Assembly (NCBI GenBank): GCA_038534195.1
Contig: JBCAXE010000005.1
Span: 60,391 to 124,390 of the forward strand
Length of the DNA: 64,000 nucleotides
DNA from: JAJFFW01 sp038534195
GTDB taxonomy: Bacteria > Pseudomonadota > Alphaproteobacteria > Caulobacterales > Parvularculaceae
Reading direction: 5' to 3'
Below, one piece after another: positions 1 through 8,836 of the stretch; position 1 is the first letter of the stretch; the number at the start of each line of letters is the position of its first letter. A model generated the notes under the pieces. The model saw only the letters and a list, made by a program, of their open reading frames with translations. It ran no database searches and had not been told where the DNA came from. The position numbers and the translations under genes were made by a program.

Positions 1-1049
1 CGCAACCGCATCACCTAGTGACGCCGAAAGGCGAGCTTATTGAACAGCCCGTCGGCGATTGCCTTCGCATCGTAAAGAGGCCCCAGGCGCCAGTGCGCGT
101 CTTGCTCACCGGTCATATGGACACCGTCTTCGGGGCCGATCATCCGTTTCAGGATCAAAAACTGATCGACGACGACACGCTGAACGCGCCAGGCGCCGCC
201 GATATGAAAGGCGGGCTTCTTGTGATGTTGTCGGCCCTTCAGGCGGTCGAACAATCGTCTTACGCTGACCGCGTTGGGTATGAAGTCATTATCAACGCCG
301 ATGAGGAGATTGGCTCGCATGGCTCGCTCGGCCACCTCACGGCCGCGGCGTCGCGCGCGCAGTTTGCGTGCGTCTATGAGCCGGCGCTGGCGGACGGCAC
401 ACTCGCCGGCGCGCGCAAGGGCAGCGGCAATTTCTCGGTGGTGATCACAGGCAAGAGCGCCCATGCGGGACGCGAGCACCATTTGGGGCGTAACGCGCTT
501 GTGGCTGCAGCTTCGTTCATTTCTGAAATCGACGCGGTAACGGGACAACGCGACGGGCTCACCGTCAATGTGGCGAAAATCGACGGCGGCGGGCCGAACA
601 ATGTGGTGCCGGAAAAAGCGATCGTGCGGTTCAATGTGCGCGTGGAGCAGCCCGCGGACGCCGATTGGTTCAATGGAGAGGTGAAGGCCGCGGCGGCCCG
701 CATCGACAACCTCGACGGTTTCGCCGCCGCCGTCCATGGCGGGTTCGGCCGTCCGCCGAAGCCCATGACGCTGCAATTGCGCGCCTTCTTTGAGGCGCTG
801 AAGGGGGTGGGCGCCGAATTAGGGATCGAGATCGGTTGGAAAGCCACAGGCGGCTGTTGCGACGGCAACAATATCGCGGCGGCGGGCATTCCCGTGATCG
901 ATACGCTTGGCGTGCGCGGCGCGCATATTCATTCCTCTAACGAATATGTGTGTCTCGATAGCCTGGAGGAACGCGCAAAGCTGTCGGCGTTGTTGCTGAT
1001 GCGGATCGCGGCGGGCGACATTCCCAATCCAGGAGCGGCGGTCCAATAA
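1..1049 (+). CDS. M20-family metallohydrolase of the arginine succinyltransferase operon (5' partial)
   Basis: The reading frame is open to the left edge, so the true start and probably about 50 residues lie outside the window. The first possible internal start is GTG at 18. Counted from there, the M20/ArgE/DapE di-zinc signature is present: HMDTV (H33, D35), DMKGG (D62), DEE (catalytic E96, ligand E97) and E121, with a late GAHIHSS histidine. Its stop overlaps the astA start by one base, so it is cotranscribed with astA, astD and astB. The family removes an acyl group from an amino acid. Inference: it is the final deacylase, taking the place of the unrelated AstE (succinylglutamate desuccinylase), which is not seen here. 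The exact substrate cannot be read from the sequence. Confidence 0.85.
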   Translation, partial: QPHHLVTPKGELIEQPVGDCLRIVKRPQAPVRVLLTGHMDTVFGADHPFQDQKLIDDDTLNAPGAADMKGGLLVMLSALQAVEQSSYADRVGYEVIINADEEIGSHGSLGHLTAAASRAQFACVYEPALADGTLAGARKGSGNFSVVITGKSAHAGREHHLGRNALVAAASFISEIDAVTGQRDGLTVNVAKIDGGGPNNVVPEKAIVRFNVRVEQPADADWFNGEVKAAAARIDNLDGFAAAVHGGFGRPPKPMTLQLRAFFEALKGVGAELGIEIGWKATGGCCDGNNIAAAGIPVIDTLGVRGAHIHSSNEYVCLDSLEERAKLSALLLMRIAAGDIPNPGAAVQ

Positions 1050-2059
1050 TGATCCCGATTATTCGACCCGTCCGGCTGACGGACTTTGACGATATCTACG
1101 CGCTTGCCCAGCGCTCCGGCGGCGGTATGACCAATCTGCCGCCCGACGAGGACGCGTTGCGCGCACGCGTTGAATTCGCCGTTGAGAGCTTCAATGCCAA
1201 GGCGAGCGAGCCAGGGCCGGAAGTCTACATGATGGTGCTGGAACGGGACGGGTGCGTCGAGGGAACGGCGGCGGTGTTCTCCTCCATCGGCCTCGATTCC
1301 GGTTTCGTGAACTACAAGGTGAACTGGACGTTCCATGCGTCCGAGCAATTAAACAAGCGCATCAAGCGGCGCCTTTTGGTGCCGACCCATGATTTCACAG
1401 GCAGCGCCGAGGTCGGCTCGCTCTTCCTGTCGCCCGAAGCGCGCGGCGGCGGGTTTGGAAAGTTTCTGGCGCGCACGCGCTACATGTTCATCGCCCAATC
1501 GCCGAATATAGTCGGCGATCGTATCTGTGCGGAGCTTCGGGGCTGGCGCGCGCCCGACGGTCGCCAACCTTTCTGGGAGGCGCTGGGCCGCAATTTCTTC
1601 GATATGGAGTTTGAAGAGGCCGACGTTCATAATGCAGCCAACGGCAATCAATTCATCGCCGATCTGATGCCGCGCATTTCGATCTATGTGTGCCTGTTGC
1701 CGGAAGCGGCTCGTGAGTGCATCGGCAAGCCCCATGACAGCGCCATCCCGGCCTATCAGATGCTGTTGCGCGAGGGTTTTGAATATAACGACTATGTGGA
1801 TATTTTCGACGCTGGGCCTCTGGTCGACACAAAGACCAGCAATATTCGGACGATCCGCGAAAGCCATCTTGTGACGGTCGCCGCCGTCAAGGAACCTGTC
1901 GATCCAGCCGACGCGATCATCGTGAATGGCGCCGTCGATACGTTCCGGGCTGCGCATGCGGGGATAGAGGTCCGCGGCGACGCCGCGACGATCTCCGCCG
2001 AGACGGCTGAGGCGCTGCAGGTCGAAAAAGGGTCAACAATCAGATGGGTCGCATGGTGA
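1049..2059 (+). CDS. astA: Arginine N-succinyltransferase
   Basis: 336 residues, the normal AstA length. It transfers succinyl from succinyl-CoA to the alpha-amino group of arginine, the first step of the ammonia-producing AST pathway that converts arginine to glutamate and succinate. The N-terminus RPVRLTDFDDIYALA and the GSLFLSP and GGFGKFLARTRY segments are typical of the family, which has a GNAT-like fold. The ATG overlaps the previous stop (TAATG), giving translational coupling. It is followed 4 bases later by astD. Confidence 0.93.
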   Translation: MIPIIRPVRLTDFDDIYALAQRSGGGMTNLPPDEDALRARVEFAVESFNAKASEPGPEVYMMVLERDGCVEGTAAVFSSIGLDSGFVNYKVNWTFHASEQLNKRIKRRLLVPTHDFTGSAEVGSLFLSPEARGGGFGKFLARTRYMFIAQSPNIVGDRICAELRGWRAPDGRQPFWEALGRNFFDMEFEEADVHNAANGNQFIADLMPRISIYVCLLPEAARECIGKPHDSAIPAYQMLLREGFEYNDYVDIFDAGPLVDTKTSNIRTIRESHLVTVAAVKEPVDPADAIIVNGAVDTFRAAHAGIEVRGDAATISAETAEALQVEKGSTIRWVAW

Positions 2060-2063
2060 CGAA

Positions 2064-3542
2064 ATGAGCGGACTGGTTAAGGAACAGATTTTTATCAACG
2101 GCAGATGGCGCGATGGGCAGGGCGCGCCGTTTTCGTCGGTCGATCCGTCAAAAGGCGCCCAGATCCACACGCTGAACGCCGCGACAGCGCTGGATGTGAG
2201 CCATGCGGTCGAGGCGGCGCGCGCAGCATTCAAAGGTTGGGCGCTGACGCCTCTTAGCGAACGCATCGCTATCGTTGAACGTTACCGCGACATCATCAAG
2301 CGAGACGCGGAGAAGTTGGCGCGCATCATTTCACGCACGACAGGCAAGCCCTTGTGGGAGACGAAGACGGAAGCCGCCGCCGTCGCAGGCAAGGTGGATA
2401 TCTCGATCCGCGCCTATGATGAACGCACCGGTGAAAAGGAAACGGCCGCCGGCGCAACGCGCGGCGTTTTGCGGCACAAGCCTCACGGCGTTCTCGCCGT
2501 CCTCGGACCCTTTAATTTCCCGGCGCACCTGCCAAACGGTCACATCATTCCGGCGCTGATTGCGGGCAATGCAGTTGTTTTCAAGCCGAGCGAAATCACG
2601 CCGGGGCCCGGCGCCTTTATCGTGCAGGCGATGGAGGAGGCGGGCGTGCCGGCGGGCGTTGTGAACCTCGTCCAGGGCGGACGCGAGACCGGTGAGGCGT
2701 TGGCCGCTCACGACGATATTGACGGGCTGCTGTTTACGGGCGGCGTCGGCACTGGCGCAGCGCTCCATCGTGTCTTTGCTGAAAAGCCGGGAAAGATTTT
2801 GGCGCTTGAACTTGGCGGCAACAATCCGCTGATCTGGTGGGATGCGGAGAATGTGGACGCGGCGGCGTTCGCCGTCGTCCAGTCGGCATTTTTAACGTCC
2901 GGCCAGCGCTGCACATGTGCGCGGCGACTGATCATTCCCGAAGGCGAAGCCGGCGATCGCGCATTGAAAGCGCTTGATGCGCTGACGGACCGGCTGATCA
3001 TGGACGAGCCTTTCGCCGATCCGCAACCGTTCCACGGCCCTGTCATTTCATCGGAAGCCGCCGCCGGCCTCGTGGGCGCCTTTGAACAGCGCACCGCGCT
3101 CGGCGGCGAGGTGATCCGGCGTCTCACGGTCGCCGAGGAGGGCAGCGCTTTTGTCTCGCCCGGCATCATCGATATGACCAACGCGCATGATATTCCCGAT
3201 GAGGAACATTTCGGTCCCATGCTTCAGGTTTATCGCACCAACGACTTCGACAAGGCGATCGATCTTGCGAACGCCACCCGGTTCGGCCTTTCAGCGGGGC
3301 TCCTCAGCGACGATCACGCGAAATGGCATAAATTCCTGGCCCTTTCCCGCGCGGGCGTCGTTAACTGGAACCGGCAAACAACGGGCGCGTCAGGCGCAGC
3401 GCCGTTCGGCGGGATCGGACATTCAGGCAATCATCGCCCAAGCGCTTATTACGCTGCCGACTATTGCGCTTATCCGGTCGCTTCCATGGAAGGCGACGCC
3501 TTGCTGCCCATGGCTGACGAGCAGGTGGGTGTGTGCGTCTGA
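2064..3542 (+). CDS. astD: N-succinylglutamate 5-semialdehyde dehydrogenase
   Basis: 492 residues, full-length aldehyde dehydrogenase family. It oxidises N-succinylglutamate semialdehyde to N-succinylglutamate with NAD+. Visible landmarks are the cofactor-site motif GPFNFPAHLPNGH, the general-base glutamate in LELGGNN (E249), the nucleophilic cysteine in SGQRCTC (C283) and the late PFGGIGHSGNHRP motif. The AstD assignment rests mainly on position between astA and astB. The start ATG follows the astA stop by 4 bases. Pathway order in the operon is hydrolase, A, D, B; the aminotransferase astC would be expected outside the left edge. Confidence 0.93.
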   Translation: MSGLVKEQIFINGRWRDGQGAPFSSVDPSKGAQIHTLNAATALDVSHAVEAARAAFKGWALTPLSERIAIVERYRDIIKRDAEKLARIISRTTGKPLWETKTEAAAVAGKVDISIRAYDERTGEKETAAGATRGVLRHKPHGVLAVLGPFNFPAHLPNGHIIPALIAGNAVVFKPSEITPGPGAFIVQAMEEAGVPAGVVNLVQGGRETGEALAAHDDIDGLLFTGGVGTGAALHRVFAEKPGKILALELGGNNPLIWWDAENVDAAAFAVVQSAFLTSGQRCTCARRLIIPEGEAGDRALKALDALTDRLIMDEPFADPQPFHGPVISSEAAAGLVGAFEQRTALGGEVIRRLTVAEEGSAFVSPGIIDMTNAHDIPDEEHFGPMLQVYRTNDFDKAIDLANATRFGLSAGLLSDDHAKWHKFLALSRAGVVNWNRQTTGASGAAPFGGIGHSGNHRPSAYYAADYCAYPVASMEGDALLPMADEQVGVCV

Positions 3543-3561
3543 TGATAAGGCGTTTTAGAAA

Positions 3562-4857
3562 ATGACCTACACTGAAGTAAATTTCGACGGTCTGATCGGT
3601 CCTACCCATAACTACGCCGGCTTGTCATTCGGCAACAGGGCGTCGGCGAAAAACGCGGGCGCGGTTTCAAACCCGCGTGAAGCGGCGCTTCAGGGCCTTT
3701 CGAAAATGCGCACTCTGATCGACCTCGGGTTGACGCAAGGCTTCCTGCCGCCGCTCGCGCGTCCTGATCTGAAAACGCTTCGCTCCCTTGGCTTTTCCGG
3801 CGACGACCGCGCGGTCATCGAAAGCGCTGGAAAGAGCGATCCTGATTTGCTCGCGAATTGTTTCGCGGCCTCGTCAATGTGGACCGCGAACGCGGCGACC
3901 GTTGCGCCGTCTGCGGATACAAGCGACGGCAAGGCGCATTTCACGCCGGCGAACCTCGCCGCCAATTTTCATCGCGCCATTGAGGCCGATAGGACCGCGG
4001 CGAATCTGCGGCATATCTTCAAAGACGAGCGATATTTCGTGCACCACCCGCCGCTGCCCGGCGGCGTTCATTTCGGCGATGAAGGCGCCGCCAATCATGG
4101 GCGTCTAGCGCCGGCGCATGATCAACAAGGCGTGCATCTGTTTGTCTATGGCGAAGACGGCGACCGCTTCCCGGCGCGCCAACGGCTGCGGGCGAGCAAG
4201 GCGGTGGCGCGCAATCATAAGCTCGACGCCGCCAAAACTGTTTTTCTGAAACAATCAAAAGCAGCCCTCGACGCCGGCGCCTTTCACAATGATGTTGTGG
4301 GCGTCGCCAACGAGACCGTCCTGTTTCTCCACGAGCAGAGTTTCGAAGATCGTGACAAGGCGCTTGCGGCGATCAAGGAAGCGGCGCCGTTCGTCCAGAT
4401 CATTGAAGCGCCGGCTGATGAAGTCTCGCTCGAAGACGCCATTACGTCCTATCTCTTCAACTCCCAACTCGTGTCCCTGGGCGGCGGTGAAATGGCGCTC
4501 ATATTGCCGAAAGAGGCGGAAGAGAACACACGCACCAAGGCGTTCCTTGACCGGATCAAGTCCGAGAACAACGCGATCAACCGCATCATCTTCAAGGATG
4601 TGCGCGAGAGCATGCGCAATGGCGGCGGGCCCGCATGCCTGCGGCTCCGGGTTCTGTTGTCAGCTGAGGAATTAGCGGCGGTCGATCAACGCTTCATTCT
4701 TGACCACGAAAAAATCGACGAGCTCGAAGCGTGGGTGAAGGGGCATTACCGCGACCAGCTGCGCGCCGATGATCTGCGCGATCCGGCCTTTACCTCCGAG
4801 GTAATTGGCGCTTTTGAAAATCTGTATACCAAGCTCGGATTGCCTTTCATCCAATAA
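3562..4857 (+). CDS. astB: N-succinylarginine dihydrolase
   Basis: 431 residues, close to the usual ~445. It hydrolyses N-succinylarginine to N-succinylornithine, two ammonia and CO2. The N-terminus contains the diagnostic FDGLIGPTHNYAGLS block and the catalytic cysteine sits in GGGPACLRLRV (C359). The family belongs to the amidinotransferase/pentein fold, with a Cys-His-Glu triad. It is the last recognisable gene of the ast operon. The next gene lies 22 bases on and is unrelated. Confidence 0.95.
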   Translation: MTYTEVNFDGLIGPTHNYAGLSFGNRASAKNAGAVSNPREAALQGLSKMRTLIDLGLTQGFLPPLARPDLKTLRSLGFSGDDRAVIESAGKSDPDLLANCFAASSMWTANAATVAPSADTSDGKAHFTPANLAANFHRAIEADRTAANLRHIFKDERYFVHHPPLPGGVHFGDEGAANHGRLAPAHDQQGVHLFVYGEDGDRFPARQRLRASKAVARNHKLDAAKTVFLKQSKAALDAGAFHNDVVGVANETVLFLHEQSFEDRDKALAAIKEAAPFVQIIEAPADEVSLEDAITSYLFNSQLVSLGGGEMALILPKEAEENTRTKAFLDRIKSENNAINRIIFKDVRESMRNGGGPACLRLRVLLSAEELAAVDQRFILDHEKIDELEAWVKGHYRDQLRADDLRDPAFTSEVIGAFENLYTKLGLPFIQ

Positions 4858-4879
4858 ACGAAGTGCAGGTGCTGGCTAA

Positions 4880-5254
4880 ATGGCTTCGGTTTCTATTGCA
4901 GCGCTCATATTTATCGCCGGTCTCATAAATTTCCTGCCGGTCGCGGGCGTCCTTTCGGGTGAGAAGATTGAGAACCTTTACGGATTGACGACGATCGACG
5001 CCACGCTGGAGATCCTCCTTCGTCACCGCGCCGTTCTGTTTGGCTTACTCGGCGGTTTCATGATGTGGTCGGCCTTCCGTCCGGCGTTACAGACGCTGGC
5101 GATCATCGGCGGATTTGCGGCGATGATTTCGTTTATCGGTCTTTTCTTCGCAGTGGGCGATGCAAGTCCCTCACTGGAGAAAATTGTCATTGCCGACTTC
5201 TTTGGGTGCGGGTGCCTCGTGATCGCTCTCGTTTTGATGCTCATCAATAAGTGA
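4880..5254 (+). CDS. Small four-helix membrane protein of unknown function
   Basis: 124 residues made almost entirely of four hydrophobic segments (about 5-25, 45-62, 68-92 and 100-122). The conserved-looking stretch LLRHRAVLFGLLGG lies between helices 1 and 2. I recognise it as a widespread uncharacterised inner-membrane protein type but cannot assign a function. The ribosome site is weak (GCAGGTGCTGGCTAA before the ATG). It may be read through from astB, 22 bases upstream, or be expressed alone. It faces a convergent cyclase-like gene. Confidence 0.6.
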   Translation: MASVSIAALIFIAGLINFLPVAGVLSGEKIENLYGLTTIDATLEILLRHRAVLFGLLGGFMMWSAFRPALQTLAIIGGFAAMISFIGLFFAVGDASPSLEKIVIADFFGCGCLVIALVLMLINK

Positions 5255-5290
5255 GGCGCACTGTCATTGGGGAAGGCATTCGGAAAGTGA

Positions 5291-7537
5291 TCAAAGCGTG
5301 ACCACGTGCGCGCCGTCCCATCCAGCGGGCGTTTCCTTATCCGCCATCTCCGCGATGCGTTTTTCGTAGATGTCGAATAGAGCGATGGCTGCGCCGGGCG
5401 ATTTTTTCACTTGTTCAAGAGAAGCGCGCGCCGCAGCCCAGTCGCCGGCGCGATAAGCTGAAAGCAGCTCGCGATGCGCTTCGTCAAGCGACCGATAGCT
5501 CTTGCTCGATTTGATGAAGGGATTGCCCACAAGCGCGAAGATGGAAAGCGGCGCCGGGTTCTTGTTCGTCTTTAAGCGGTCCAATTCCAGATAGGCGAAA
5601 TGATGGTGCGTTTGCCGGTAGACGGCCTCGTCGCAGATGATCGCGGGACCGTAAAACTCGGCCTGTTTGCGCAGGAATGACGCCATTTCGACGGCGGGGC
5701 CAATCGCGGAATAGCGGTTGGTGCGTCCGTGACCCATGGGTCCGATGAAGCAAGGCCCCGTAGCGACGCCAATGGCGAGGTGGAGTTGAACGCCGCGCGT
5801 GCGGGTCGACGCCTCCAGTTCCGCGTTAGTCTTGTCCATGCTTTCAACGAGCCGCAGCGCAGCCGAGCAGGCGGCGTCCACATGGTCGGCGGCTTCGAGC
5901 GGCGCATTGAAGTAAGCGTAAATTTTGCCGCCGTCCGCCTGATCCGCTGCGCCGCCGGTTTCAATAATCGTCTTACGGAGCGAATTGCTGGCGGTCGCGA
6001 GCATGTTGGTGACATCGTCGGGGTGAGCGCTCAATTGCTGAAGATCGTCTTCAAGCAACCGCAATTCGCAAGAGAGGACGGTCACCGGGCGATTAACGCC
6101 GTCGAGGATATTAGTCGCACCTTCTTCTCGGATTTTCTTCATGGCCGGCTCCGGCAGGGAGCCCTGGAACGTGCCGCGCACGGTATCGTCGCGCAAGACG
6201 ACGCCGAGCGACCGGCCGCCAGCGACGGAGAACGCACCGAGAAAGAGCGCCAAGGCGCCTGGAAGCGGGTTCAGGAGAAGGTCGCTAAAGGAGAACGCAG
6301 AAAAGGAAATCGCAAACAGGATCGCTGAGGCGATTGCAGCGGCGCCCAGCGCCTTCCAGAATTCAAGGCGCTGCGACCACATGATGGCGGCGGCCCCAAG
6401 CAGCATCACCATCAACGCTTCGAGACCGCCGATCCAGCCGGGGCGGCTAACGACAGCGTTATTGTGAATCTGTCCCGCTACGAGCGCATGGGCTTCTGCA
6501 GGCGAAAAGGTTCCGCGTGACAACCGCGTGACGCCGCCGAGGTCCCGGTCTAAACCGATCAACACGACCTTATCGCGTAACTGCGAATTCGACCCTTCGT
6601 TGCGGACGACCTTGATGGCTGATGTTTTGGATACGGACATTCTCTTGTCAGGGTAGAGGCGCATCGTGGCCCCTGTAGACAAGGGCAAGGTGGTCTCGCC
6701 AATTGTCACGCTGCGGATCGCGCGGCCCGCCGCGTTGACGACGTTCGGGTCGGCGTTCAGCCGCACGCGCGCGTCGTCGCGGGCGATGCGCGCCGCTTCC
6801 ATGGCGAGCGTCGGCGTCGGCGCGCCGTCAATTGACCAGAAGAGGGGAACGCGGCGAACGATCCCGTCCGGATCGACCGGCAGGCTGAGAACCGCCGGTT
6901 GCGCGTTGCGGGCGATCTCGTTGTTGACAGGGAATTGAATACGGGCGCGCGGCAGCGCAACGAAATCGTCGCCGTCCGCGTCCAGCCAAGGCACAGAAGC
7001 CGCGTCCGCCCGTTCGAAGTCCTCAGACCCTAAAGCCTGCGACGTGACGCCAGCGGCGACCGCGGCGGCCGCTTTCGTCTGTTGGAAAGCGCGGCCGAGC
7101 GCGGCGTCAGTGCTCGGTAGGAGCGCTAATTGTCTTGCGAGACCCTCGTCGCGGGCGCCCTTCAACCAGAACTCGCCGATCACTTCAGGTGATAGCGGGT
7201 CAGGCGTATCGACAGGTTCGGCGAGAATCACGCCCTTGGCGCCGGCGCCGGAGGCGTTGGCGACAATATCCGCGATGATCGAACGCGGCCACGGCCAGGG
7301 ACCCACGGCGTCGACGCTTTCGCGGTCGATCTCGATAATGTGAAAAGGCGAGGCTGTTTCAGAAGGCGCCGGCTTAAGGCGCTGATAATAGTCGAAAAGC
7401 GCCTCGCGGCTTGTCGCGTTCGGCGATTGCGCGCCTGACAAAGCCCCGATCGAAATGACCGCCAGCGCCAGAATGACCGCAAACAGCGGCAGCGCAGAAA
7501 GCCATCGAAACCGTTGCGCGAACATGTTTTTCGCCAA
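5291..7537 (-). CDS. CHASE2-domain adenylate/guanylate cyclase-like membrane protein, probably catalytically degenerate
   Basis: 748 residues. An N-terminal membrane helix (about 12-34) leads into an extracytoplasmic CHASE2 sensor domain (about 40-365), followed by two to three helices (about 368-440), a class III nucleotidyl cyclase-like domain (about 480-665) and a short C-terminal helical tail. The architecture is that of CHASE2 cyclases making cAMP or cGMP. Key residues are altered: the first metal aspartate is Glu491 (in SCELRL), the GDG metal aspartate is Gly537 (in ADGGKIYAYF), and the transition-state Asn and Arg of the VNLASRL motif are Glu617 and Phe621. The start is TTG with GGAG 8 bases upstream; an in-frame ATG follows at codon 5. 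It is divergent from the mla operon. Confidence 0.85.
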   Translation of the reverse strand: MAKNMFAQRFRWLSALPLFAVILALAVISIGALSGAQSPNATSREALFDYYQRLKPAPSETASPFHIIEIDRESVDAVGPWPWPRSIIADIVANASGAGAKGVILAEPVDTPDPLSPEVIGEFWLKGARDEGLARQLALLPSTDAALGRAFQQTKAAAAVAAGVTSQALGSEDFERADAASVPWLDADGDDFVALPRARIQFPVNNEIARNAQPAVLSLPVDPDGIVRRVPLFWSIDGAPTPTLAMEAARIARDDARVRLNADPNVVNAAGRAIRSVTIGETTLPLSTGATMRLYPDKRMSVSKTSAIKVVRNEGSNSQLRDKVVLIGLDRDLGGVTRLSRGTFSPAEAHALVAGQIHNNAVVSRPGWIGGLEALMVMLLGAAAIMWSQRLEFWKALGAAAIASAILFAISFSAFSFSDLLLNPLPGALALFLGAFSVAGGRSLGVVLRDDTVRGTFQGSLPEPAMKKIREEGATNILDGVNRPVTVLSCELRLLEDDLQQLSAHPDDVTNMLATASNSLRKTIIETGGAADQADGGKIYAYFNAPLEAADHVDAACSAALRLVESMDKTNAELEASTRTRGVQLHLAIGVATGPCFIGPMGHGRTNRYSAIGPAVEMASFLRKQAEFYGPAIICDEAVYRQTHHHFAYLELDRLKTNKNPAPLSIFALVGNPFIKSSKSYRSLDEAHRELLSAYRAGDWAAARASLEQVKKSPGAAIALFDIYEKRIAEMADKETPAGWDGAHVVTL

Positions 7538-7682
7538 AATCAGTCACTCCAAAGCAACAATGGTTAACAAAAGCGTCCCCCAACCCCAAAAAGAAAGGTG
7601 GAATCCGGCGTCTTCAGGATCAATTTATCATCCTGATATACATCATCCTAGTGCAAGCGCGGCGCCGCTCGCCCGCCCGCCA

Positions 7683-7698
7683 TTAAGAAAGCGTTAAC
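7683..7698. promoter_or_regulatory. CtrA-like box TTAA-N7-TTAAC
   Basis: TTAAGAAAGCGTTAAC matches the alphaproteobacterial CtrA recognition pattern TTAA-N7-TTAAC. It ends one base before the ATG of the mlaE-like gene at 7700, so it cannot activate a promoter for that start in the usual -35 position. It might repress, or be chance. AAGAAAG within it can also serve as a weak ribosome-binding site. Confidence 0.3.
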
Positions 7699-7699
7699 G

Positions 7700-8836
7700 A
7701 TGCAAGCCAGCGCGGCTCGATATGAAACAGACCTCCTTGACGGCGTTCTGCGCCTGATCGCCAGAGGGGACTGGCGCGCGCGCAATCTTGGCGGGATCGA
7801 TCATGACTTGCGCGACTTTGAGGATGATTCGGTCGGACGCGATCTGATTATTGACGTTTCAGCGGTGGAAAAACTCGATACCGCCGGCGCCATGGTTTTG
7901 CAGCGCGTGATGCTGGCGTGTTCCGGGCGTTCGGATACGTCGCAAATCGTCGGCGCGTCGGAAGCTCATGCGGCGCTAATTGAGCAAGTGGCGCCGCATA
8001 TGGCGCCGTGCGCCGTGGAGCCTGCGAAGGGTCGCTTCTGGATTGTCATTCCCGACCGTCTCGGACGCGGCATCTTTGACGCCTACCATGCGGCGCTCAA
8101 CATTTTCAGCTTCATAGGCGAAACATTGACGACCGCCGCCAATGTGGCGCGCCGGCCATCCCGCTTCCGTATCAGCTCAACGGTGCACCATATGGAAGAG
8201 GCGGGGCTCAACGCGATTCCTATTGTCGGATTGATGTCGTTTTTGATCGGCGCCGTCGTCGCCTTTATGGGCGCGAAAATCTTGCGTCAGTTCAATGCGG
8301 AAGTGTTCACCGTGGAACTAGTGGGAATCGCCGTCCTGCGCGAGTTCGGCGTCCTCCTTTCTGCAATCCTGCTCGCCGGACGTTCCGGCAGCGCGTTCAC
8401 TGCACAGATTGGCTCGATGAAGATCCGTGAGGAAATAGACGCCATGCATGCGCTTGGTCTCAATCCCATGGAAGTCCTCGTTTTACCGCGGGTCGTCGCC
8501 ATGGTGATCATGCTGCAGGTGCTTGCGTTCATCGCGGCGCTGCTTGGCGTGTTCGGCGGTTTGCTGGTCGCCTGGACGGCAATGGACATTTCGCCCGCGC
8601 TCTTCTTGACCCGCATGCAGGATAACGTCGTTATACAGAATTTCTGGGTCGGCATGATTAAAGCGCCATTCTTCGCTTTTGTGATCGCCGTCATTGGATG
8701 TTTTCAGGGGATGGAAGTGCGCGGCAGCGCGGAGTCGCTCGGTCAGCGCACGACGCTTTCCGTCGTGCAGGCGCTTTTCGTCGTGATCGTGCTCGATGCG
8801 TTTTTCGCCATGTTCTTCCTGGAGATCGATTTCTGA
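7700..8836 (+). CDS. mlaE: MlaE-family lipid ABC transporter permease with N-terminal STAS domain
   Basis: 378 residues. The first ~110 form a STAS-like domain (DLIIDVSAVEKLDTAGAM), and the rest is an MlaE permease with about five membrane helices, including the conserved cytoplasmic segment GSMKIREEIDAMHALGLNP. Stand-alone MlaE is ~260 residues and MlaB is a separate STAS protein in E. coli; here the two are fused. The family moves phospholipids between the inner membrane and the periplasmic MCE protein. The stop TGA overlaps the ATG of the ATPase gene by one base. It is the first gene of a four-gene operon. Confidence 0.9.
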   Translation: MQASAARYETDLLDGVLRLIARGDWRARNLGGIDHDLRDFEDDSVGRDLIIDVSAVEKLDTAGAMVLQRVMLACSGRSDTSQIVGASEAHAALIEQVAPHMAPCAVEPAKGRFWIVIPDRLGRGIFDAYHAALNIFSFIGETLTTAANVARRPSRFRISSTVHHMEEAGLNAIPIVGLMSFLIGAVVAFMGAKILRQFNAEVFTVELVGIAVLREFGVLLSAILLAGRSGSAFTAQIGSMKIREEIDAMHALGLNPMEVLVLPRVVAMVIMLQVLAFIAALLGVFGGLLVAWTAMDISPALFLTRMQDNVVIQNFWVGMIKAPFFAFVIAVIGCFQGMEVRGSAESLGQRTTLSVVQALFVVIVLDAFFAMFFLEIDF

